A DNA stretch of 5,766 bases. Origin: Nitrospirota bacterium. Lineage in GTDB: Bacteria > Nitrospirota > Thermodesulfovibrionia > Thermodesulfovibrionales > JdFR-88. The stretch lies in the NCBI GenBank assembly GCA_021790695.1, contig JAJYGJ010000103.1, positions 1-5,766 on the forward strand, written 5' to 3'. The position numbers were made by a program, and so were the translations under genes. Position 1 is the stretch's first letter. Every line of letters begins with the position of its first letter. Under the pieces are notes generated by a model. The model did not search any database. It saw only the letters and a program-made list of their open reading frames with translations, and had not been told where the DNA came from. This document shows, in pieces, positions 1-3,841 of the stretch.

Positions 1-85
1 GAGTTACGCCCGGAACGGCCGCCCCCGAATGAATAGGGCAGGCAGGTAAATGGGCTGCGGGGACAAGCGGATATATCCTATTCGT

Positions 86-108
86 GGGAGGGGGGAGGGG
101 CGGGGCGG
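86..108 (+). other. G-rich tract, potential G-quadruplex
   Basis: Four runs of G (3, 6, 4 and 4 bases, at 86-88, 90-95, 97-100 and 102-105) are separated by single bases, followed by CGG. This meets the usual pattern for an intramolecular G-quadruplex with one-base loops on the plus strand, which is the coding strand for the downstream gene. It lies immediately upstream of the predicted -35 element of the GH57 gene. The pattern is seen directly; folding or regulatory function is inference. Confidence 0.45.
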
Positions 109-109
109 T

Positions 110-139
110 TTGCCAGGCCGGTGATTTTTTCGATATACT
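110..139 (+). promoter_or_regulatory. Predicted sigma70-like promoter of the GH57 gene
   Basis: TTGCCA at 110-115 matches the -35 consensus at 5 of 6 positions, and TATACT at 134-139 matches the -10 consensus at 5 of 6. The spacer is 18 bases. Transcription would begin near 146, giving a leader of about 42 bases that ends in a strong Shine-Dalgarno sequence (AAGGAGAG at 176-183, GGAG ending six bases before the ATG). The spacing and match are good for a short intergenic region in GC-rich DNA. Prediction by eye only. Confidence 0.5.
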
Positions 140-187
140 TTATCACCATTGCGGATGGGGGGGAAATTGCCTTAAAAGGAGAGAAAG

Positions 188-1651
188 ATGAATGATTTTC
201 CGGAGTACATAAACGGCCTTCCCGATATCTCGGGTTCGGAAGGCCATATTGAGCGCGTTATCGAAAAAAGCCGCGAGCGGCGCGTCTTTCTGCCGGACAG
301 CACCATCGATTACGGCCGCATCCGCAGCGCCTGCGCCATAGCTCTCCATATGCACCAGCCGCTTATCCCCGCCGGCGGGGACGACTTGCGGACCGCCGCC
401 ATTATCAGCAACCTCCAATACATGATGGAACATCAGGGCATCGGCGACAACCATAACGCATCGGCCTTCCGTTGGTGCTATGAGCGCATGGGGCAGTTCG
501 TTCCGCAACTGCTCGGGGAAGGCCGGGCCCCTCGTGTGATGCTGGAGTATTCCGGCACGCTCCTCCACGGCCTGCGCCGCATGGGCCTGGATGGAGTGAT
601 CGACAGCCTGAAGACAATTACCTGTGACCCGCGCCATCGCGGGGCGGTGGAATGGCTGGGCGCGCCGTGGGGGCATCCTGTCGCGCCATCGACGCCTGTG
701 CAGGATTTTCGCCTTCACGTAAAGGCCTGGCAGCATCATTTCGCCGCCATATTCGGACTTGAGGCGCTCGAACGGGTGCGGGGTTTTTCACCCTCGGAAA
801 TGGCCCTGCCAAACCATCCGGACACGGCCTACGAATTCGTCAGGACCCTGAGGGATTGCGGCTACCATTGGGTGTTGGTGCAGGAGCACAGCGTGGAGCG
901 GCCGGCAGACGGGGGAGGGCCCGGACGAAAGCACATACCCCACCTGCTGACCTGTACCAATTCCCATGGCGAGACCGCCCGTATCATCGCCATAATCAAG
1001 ACGCAGGGCAGCGACACCAAGCTGGTGGCGCAGATGCAGCCTTACTATGAAGCCAGGGGGCTCTCCCGGTGGGAACTGGCGGGGAAATCCATCCCCCCGC
1101 TGGTAACGCAGATCGCCGACGGCGAAAACGGCGGCGTGATGATGAACGAGTTCCCGTCCAAGTATTTTGACGTGGTGCGGGAATGCTCGGGGACCGATAC
1201 CCCTCTCGTGAACGTCAGCGAATACCTGGAATACCTCTTTGAAGCGGGGTTCGGAATGGAGGATTTCCCCGTCGTCCAGCCGGTCTTCCAGAAGGCCATC
1301 TGGGACCGTTTTCAGCCTGGCGAAGGCCCCGGAAAACTGAAGGACGTGATCTCCGGGCTGGAGAAGGAAGTCCCCCGCTTTCACATGGATGGCGGGAGCT
1401 GGACAAACAATTTGTCCTGGGTGAGGGGCTACGGCAACCTCCTGGGTCCGATGGACGAAGTCAGCGCCCTTTTCCACGAAAAGGTGCTCAAGCCCGGCAT
1501 GCCTTCCGGCGAGCCCTGCTATCGCAATGCCCTTTTTCATCTTCTCTGCTCTCAAACGAGCTGTTACCGTTACTGGGGCCAGGGCGTTTGGACCGACTAC
1601 GGCAGCGAGATATGCCGCCGCGCGAAAGAGATACTTATCCATGATTGTTAG
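188..1651 (+). CDS. Glycoside hydrolase family 57 protein
   Basis: A 487-residue protein with the GH57 signature motifs in order. The N-terminal HMHQP is at residues 54-58, and a YSGTLLHGL motif is at 121-129. GFSPSEMALPNH follows at 199-210, where E204 is in the position of the catalytic nucleophile. DGENGG at 311-316 places D311 as the likely acid/base. A C-terminal SQTSCYRYWGQG...TDYG block at 455-472 is the motif-5 region. GH57 enzymes are retaining alpha-glucan-active enzymes (amylases, 4-alpha-glucanotransferases, branching enzymes, pullulanases, alpha-galactosidases). The motif neighbourhoods here differ from the best-known members, so substrate and reaction are not assigned. There is no signal peptide, so it is probably cytoplasmic and could act on glycogen or a related storage glucan. 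The ATG start is supported by AAGGAGAG just upstream. No frameshift or truncation is seen. The next gene is 207 bases away and may be regulated separately. Confidence 0.88.
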   Translation: MNDFPEYINGLPDISGSEGHIERVIEKSRERRVFLPDSTIDYGRIRSACAIALHMHQPLIPAGGDDLRTAAIISNLQYMMEHQGIGDNHNASAFRWCYERMGQFVPQLLGEGRAPRVMLEYSGTLLHGLRRMGLDGVIDSLKTITCDPRHRGAVEWLGAPWGHPVAPSTPVQDFRLHVKAWQHHFAAIFGLEALERVRGFSPSEMALPNHPDTAYEFVRTLRDCGYHWVLVQEHSVERPADGGGPGRKHIPHLLTCTNSHGETARIIAIIKTQGSDTKLVAQMQPYYEARGLSRWELAGKSIPPLVTQIADGENGGVMMNEFPSKYFDVVRECSGTDTPLVNVSEYLEYLFEAGFGMEDFPVVQPVFQKAIWDRFQPGEGPGKLKDVISGLEKEVPRFHMDGGSWTNNLSWVRGYGNLLGPMDEVSALFHEKVLKPGMPSGEPCYRNALFHLLCSQTSCYRYWGQGVWTDYGSEICRRAKEILIHDC

Positions 1652-1659
1652 GACCTTTT

Positions 1660-1682
1660 CCCCTCTCCTGCCGGGAGAGGGG
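1660..1682. repeat. GC-rich REP-like hairpin after the GH57 gene
   Basis: A perfect 9-bp inverted repeat, CCCCTCTCC (1660-1668) and GGAGAGGGG (1674-1682), has a 5-base loop and begins eight bases after the GH57 stop codon. It continues into GAGGGGTGAGGG. The pattern of CCCTCTCC, GGGAGAGG and GTGAGGG is typical of dispersed extragenic palindromes found in many proteobacterial genomes. It may stabilise the 3' end of the mRNA. No run of T follows on either strand, so it is not an intrinsic terminator. Genome copy number cannot be judged from the window. Confidence 0.55.
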
Positions 1683-1684
1683 AG

Positions 1685-1724
1685 GGGTGAGGGACCGAAT
1701 GAAAGGGTGAGGGAGCCGAATGAA
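1685..1724. repeat. Imperfect tandem repeat GGGTGAGGGA(G)CCGAATGAA
   Basis: Two adjacent copies, 1685-1703 and 1705-1724, differ by one inserted G. The core CCGAATGAA also occurs at 25-33, upstream of the GH57 gene, where it is again followed by a single variable base and AGG. The tandem pair directly adjoins the REP-like hairpin and is probably part of the same dispersed element. No function can be assigned. Confidence 0.55.
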
Positions 1725-1734
1725 GAGGCGGGTT

Positions 1735-1778
1735 TGTAACATTAATGTAACATTCGATTAAAACCCATGTAACCTGAA
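1735..1778 (+). promoter_or_regulatory. Operator-like array of 11-bp-phased TGTAAC half-sites
   Basis: Four consecutive 11-base units are TGTAACATTAA (1735), TGTAACATTCG (1746), a degenerate ATTAAAACCCA (1757) and TGTAACCTGAA (1768). The three good half-sites share TGTAAC exactly and lie on the same face of the helix at 11 and 22 bp. Direct repeats with 11-bp spacing are the hallmark of OmpR/PhoB-family response-regulator sites, and the sequence is reminiscent of a Pho box (direct TGTCA-type repeats). The array ends about eight bases before a possible -10 element (TAATAA, 1786-1791), as expected for an activator replacing the -35. The regulator is not encoded in the window; the PhoB assignment is inference. 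Confidence 0.5.
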
Positions 1779-1789
1779 AAGGTTTTAAT
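1757..1789 (+). repeat. AT-rich nested inverted repeats in the HMA2 upstream region
   Basis: A perfect 9-bp inverted repeat pairs ATTAAAACC (1757-1765) with GGTTTTAAT (1781-1789) across a 15-base loop. Inside it, AACCT (1771-1775) can instead pair with AGGTT (1780-1784) across GAAA, and the two hairpins are mutually exclusive. The outer right arm overlaps the possible -10 element (1786-1791). This could be a dyad operator, or a consequence of the overlapping half-site array. If transcription starts near 1797, it would not be in the RNA. Confidence 0.4.
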
Positions 1790-1791
1790 AA
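1786..1791 (+). promoter_or_regulatory. Possible -10 element of the HMA2-like gene
   Basis: TAATAA lies in the most AT-rich stretch before the gene and has no recognisable -35 at normal spacing. The last TGTAAC half-site (1768-1773) covers the -35 position instead, which suggests activator-dependent transcription. A start near 1797 would place the ATG at 1796 outside the transcript, in agreement with the downstream start chosen for the gene. Weak prediction. Confidence 0.3.
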
Positions 1792-1845
1792 ATACATGGA
1801 AAGCAGGATCAGGTATGCGGAACCTGGCAGGAACAAACGTAAAAC

Positions 1846-1850
1846 GAGGA
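1846..1850 (+). promoter_or_regulatory. Ribosome binding site that sets the HMA2 start
   Basis: GAGGA lies eight bases before the ATG at 1859. The alternative in-frame ATG at 1796 has only AT-rich sequence before it and no purine-rich site. The 21 extra residues it would add are charged and unlike the conserved N-terminus of the family, which begins near the GYYIHSVPGR motif. This supports 1859. Confidence 0.65.
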
Positions 1851-1858
1851 AAACTGAA

Positions 1859-2230
1859 ATGGGCTATTACATTCATTCGGTCCCGGGCAGACTCAGGGTC
1901 AAAAGCCCGCTCGTCAAAGGCAATAGGAGGGCGGCGGAGGAGATCGAAAAACTCCTGGGCTCCGTCCAGGGGGTCGATTCAGTGCTGGTCAATACGGTCA
2001 CGGGGAGCGTTACGGTCTCCTGCGAACGGAACTCGGCTGTTTCGGACTCCGTCCTGGAGCGGCTTGCGGCCTCCGGCTATTTCGAACCCTCCAGGGCCGT
2101 CACGCACGATCAGTACATCCAAAGGGCCGCCTCGAAGGCGGGGCGGCTGATAGGCAAGTCCATAGCGGGGGCCTTCATTGGGGCGGCGTTCGAAGGAACC
2201 GCGTTATCCATCCTGACAATACTGATATAG
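1859..2230 (+). CDS. HMA2-domain-like small membrane-associated protein
   Basis: A 123-residue protein. Residues 2-76 resemble the HMA2 family, a ferredoxin-like fold related to heavy-metal-associated domains. It shows the opening YYIHSVPGRLRVK strand, a helix with EEIEKLL, then GVDSVLVNTVTGSVTVS. The CxxC metal site of classical HMA domains is absent; the only cysteine is C55. Residues 95-123 form a hydrophobic C-terminal segment with small-residue spacing (G95/G99, G104/G108), which suggests one membrane helix that packs closely or oligomerises. Similar small proteins are usually annotated only as HMA2-domain proteins, and their role is not established; metal handling or partnering a P-type ATPase is possible but not shown here. 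It lies downstream of a phased TGTAAC array and convergent with the two-component operon, 21 bases from it. The start follows the ribosome binding site at 1846-1850. Confidence 0.72.
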   Translation: MGYYIHSVPGRLRVKSPLVKGNRRAAEEIEKLLGSVQGVDSVLVNTVTGSVTVSCERNSAVSDSVLERLAASGYFEPSRAVTHDQYIQRAASKAGRLIGKSIAGAFIGAAFEGTALSILTILI

Positions 2231-2251
2231 GACCTGTCTCAACGGAACCGA

Positions 2252-2623
2252 CTAAGCAGCCCCGCCCATGATTTTTTCGATCGTCTCCTTGAGGGCGTCA
2301 TGGTCCACCGGCTTGTTCAGGAACTCGACCGCTTCGGAAAAACCCAGTTCCTCCCGGACCCCCTCGCGCAGGTAGCCGGACAGAAATATTATCGGCACGA
2401 ACTTTTTTGCGCGTATGCGCCTTGCCGCCTCCAGCCCGTTCATATCGCCCTTGATGCGCACGTCCATGATGATGAGGTCCGGCCCGGAATCATCCGCAAG
2501 CCGGATCGCCGTCTCTCCAGAATACGCCGAACCACAGCCCTCATAGCCCCACGTCTCAATCATGTCAAGGAGGCCGAGCACGCCCAGCGCCTCGTCTTCC
2601 ACGATCATTATTTTTTTCTTCAA
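2252..2623 (-). CDS. Single-domain response regulator (receiver only)
   Basis: A 123-residue CheY-like receiver with no output domain. Key residues are present: acidic pair E9/D10, phosphoacceptor D54 in LIIMDVR, S82 in the FLSG motif (position of the conserved Thr/Ser), and K104 in LNKP. It is soluble and cytoplasmic. Receivers of this type commonly accompany HisKA_2 kinases. With no DNA-binding or enzymatic domain, it must act through a phosphorelay or protein contact. The start is TTG, supported by AGGGG seven bases upstream; the later in-frame ATG at residue 6 has only an A-rich leader. It is the last gene of a three-gene minus-strand operon, three bases after the kinase, and is presumably phosphorylated by that kinase (inference). 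It ends 21 bases from the convergent HMA2-like gene. Confidence 0.88.
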   Translation of the reverse strand: MKKKIMIVEDEALGVLGLLDMIETWGYEGCGSAYSGETAIRLADDSGPDLIIMDVRIKGDMNGLEAARRIRAKKFVPIIFLSGYLREGVREELGFSEAVEFLNKPVDHDALKETIEKIMGGAA

Positions 2624-2626
2624 TCT

Positions 2627-3841
2627 TTAACCCCTTTCGAACCTGACGATGAATTCGACGCCTCCGCCCGCGACCGGGCGTGCCTCGACGGCGCCCATGA
2701 GCTGCATGGCCAGGTTATAGACTATCTTCAACCCGAGGGTGCCCGCCTTTGCGATGTCCATGCCCTCGGGCAGGCCTTTGCCGTTGTCGGCGACCCGGAG
2801 CTCGATCTCCCGGTCGCCCAGGGAATGAAGGCCGATGCTTATCACTCCGCCCTGCCCGGGGGGGAAGGCGTATTTCATGCAGTTTGAGATCAGTTCGTTT
2901 ATTATGAGGCCGCAGGGGATCGCCGTGTCTATGGAGACCACGGCCTCTTCGAGCGCAAGCGCGATGGTGACGTTCCTGCCGCCCTTCAGATAGCTCGCGG
3001 TCAGAGAGCCCACGAGGTCCGTGACATAGTCCTTGAGGTCGAGCTTGGAAAGATCGCCGCTCTTGTACAGCTTTTCATGCACCAGGGCCATTGCCTGGAT
3101 CCTGCTTTGCAGGTCTCTCATCTTGCCGGCCATCTCCCTGTCCTCGATGGAACGGGTCTGAAGGCTTATGAGGTTGGTGATGATATGCATGTTGTTCTTG
3201 GTGCGGTGGTATATTTCCTTGATGAGGACCTCCTTTTCCTTCAGGGACGCCCTCAGTTGGGAGGTGCGCTCCTCGACCCTGATCTCGAGGACGTCATGGG
3301 CCCCCTGCAGGTCCTCCTTGGCCTTTTCCACCTTCTGCTTTTCCTCCTCGAAGTCATCGAGGATATTGAGGAGGGCCCGCTGCGTCTCTCCCATCAGCAT
3401 CTTTTCCTCGTTGAAATCATCGAGGATATTGAAAGTGGCCTTCTGCGTGACCTCATAGTGCTCTTTTTCCTGGTTGAAGTCGTCGAGGATGTTCAGGGTG
3501 GCCCGCTGGGTGTCCTCCAGCCGCAGCTTTTCCTCGTTGAAATCATCGAGGATATTGAAAGTGGCCTTCTGCGTGACCTCATAGTGCTCTTTTTCAGCGT
3601 TGAAATCCTCGAGGATGTTCAAAGTGGCCCGTTGGGTATCTCCCATCAGCTTTTTTTCCTGGTTGAAATCGTCGAGGATGTTCAAAGTGGCCCTCTCGGT
3701 CTGTTCCAGCCGCTCTTTTTCCGCGTTGAAATCCTCGAGGATGTTGAAGGTGGCCAACTGGACTTCCCTTAGCCTCCTGATTTTTTCGCCGGACCGTCTC
3801 TCCGGTTTCTTCCGTAATTGAGCGATCTTTTTAGCTGCCAA
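2627..3841 (-). CDS. Cytoplasmic HisKA_2 histidine kinase with seven-fold coiled-coil repeat
   Basis: A 404-residue protein without membrane segments or a recognisable sensor domain. Residues 1-29 are basic. Residues 30-176 are seven 21-residue repeats with consensus AT(F/L)NIL(D/E)DFN-EK, predicted helical. Residues 177-206 continue as a charged helix (EERTSQLRASLKEKE). A HisKA_2 dimerisation domain follows, with KEIYHRTKNN and phosphoacceptor H212. The ATPase domain has N-box NELISNCMKYAF (314-325), G1 DNGKGLP (352-358) and G2 GTLGLKI (367-373). It should autophosphorylate and pass phosphate to the adjacent receiver. The start is TTG: an in-frame TAA lies four codons upstream and no other start codon lies between. 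The Shine-Dalgarno is weak, and the gene overlaps the upstream PAS-protein gene by 11 bases, so coupled translation is likely. The sensory input is probably supplied by that PAS protein (inference). Confidence 0.88.
   Translation of the reverse strand: MAAKKIAQLRKKPERRSGEKIRRLREVQLATFNILEDFNAEKERLEQTERATLNILDDFNQEKKLMGDTQRATLNILEDFNAEKEHYEVTQKATFNILDDFNEEKLRLEDTQRATLNILDDFNQEKEHYEVTQKATFNILDDFNEEKMLMGETQRALLNILDDFEEEKQKVEKAKEDLQGAHDVLEIRVEERTSQLRASLKEKEVLIKEIYHRTKNNMHIITNLISLQTRSIEDREMAGKMRDLQSRIQAMALVHEKLYKSGDLSKLDLKDYVTDLVGSLTASYLKGGRNVTIALALEEAVVSIDTAIPCGLIINELISNCMKYAFPPGQGGVISIGLHSLGDREIELRVADNGKGLPEGMDIAKAGTLGLKIVYNLAMQLMGAVEARPVAGGGVEFIVRFERG
2631..2635 (-). promoter_or_regulatory. Ribosome binding site supporting a TTG start of the receiver gene
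   Basis: On the minus strand AGGGG (within AAAGGGG) sits seven bases before the TTG at 2623. It lies inside the last codons of the kinase gene, so termination of the kinase and initiation of the receiver are likely coupled. The ATG five codons downstream has no comparable site. Confidence 0.6.
3314..3754 (-). repeat. Seven tandem 63-bp coding repeats in the kinase linker
   Basis: Seven contiguous units of 63 bases (kinase residues 30-176) encode 21 residues each, starting at residues 30, 51, 72, 93, 114, 135 and 156. The NIL(D/E)DF core is invariant, while the tail varies (KERLEQTER, KKLMGDTQR, KEHYEVTQK and others). Units 3 and 5 share the EHYEVTQK tail, and units 2 and 6 share an LMG(D/E)TQR tail. 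A unit of 21 equals three heptads, so changes in copy number would keep coiled-coil register. Phasing with T2, I5, F9, E12, L16 and T19 in core positions is one possible assignment. Confidence 0.9.
3401..3595 (-). repeat. Exact 69-bp direct duplication within the kinase repeat array
   Basis: Bases 3401-3469 and 3527-3595 appear identical by eye. They are offset by 126 bases, which is two repeat units. They cover the tail of unit 3 through the head of unit 4, and the tail of unit 5 through the head of unit 6. Elsewhere in the array units differ at many bases, so this two-unit block probably duplicated recently or was homogenised by gene conversion. Confidence 0.75.
3831..3841 (-). other. 11-base overlap of the PAS-protein and kinase genes
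   Basis: The TAA of the PAS protein (3831-3833) lies downstream of the TTG start of the kinase (3839-3841), in a different frame. The arrangement favours re-initiation by terminating ribosomes and would keep sensor and kinase amounts matched. A +1 shift near the stop would fuse the two proteins, but no clear slippery sequence is seen. Confidence 0.7.

Noticed and set aside
788..1642. Long minus-strand open frame (284 codons) opposite the GH57 gene
   Set aside because: It is fully antisense to a gene with clear GH57 motifs, shows no recognisable domain, and is expected from the low stop density of GC-rich DNA.
1660..1682. Hairpin as intrinsic terminator of the GH57 gene
   Set aside because: No T-run follows the stem on either strand; it matches a REP-like element better.
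1796..1858. Upstream ATG giving a 21-residue longer HMA2 protein
   Set aside because: There is no ribosome binding site, it lies at or before the predicted transcription start, and the extra residues do not fit the family N-terminus.
2300..2887. Plus-strand open frame (195 codons) across the receiver/kinase junction
   Set aside because: It is antisense to two well-supported genes and lacks family features.
3314..3754. Regular repeats as a CRISPR array
   Set aside because: The repeats are contiguous without unique spacers, lie in frame in a kinase gene and encode a coiled coil.
3077..3772. Plus-strand open frame (231 codons) with repeated VEIIEDIESG-like units
   Set aside because: Its repeats are only the reverse reading of the kinase's 63-bp units. 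The opposite strand has all kinase motifs.
3825..3841. Homopolymer error in the T-run at 3828-3832 as cause of the sensor/kinase split
   Set aside because: On the minus strand the run comes after the first bases of the TAA stop, so an indel in it would not restore one frame. An error further upstream cannot be excluded.
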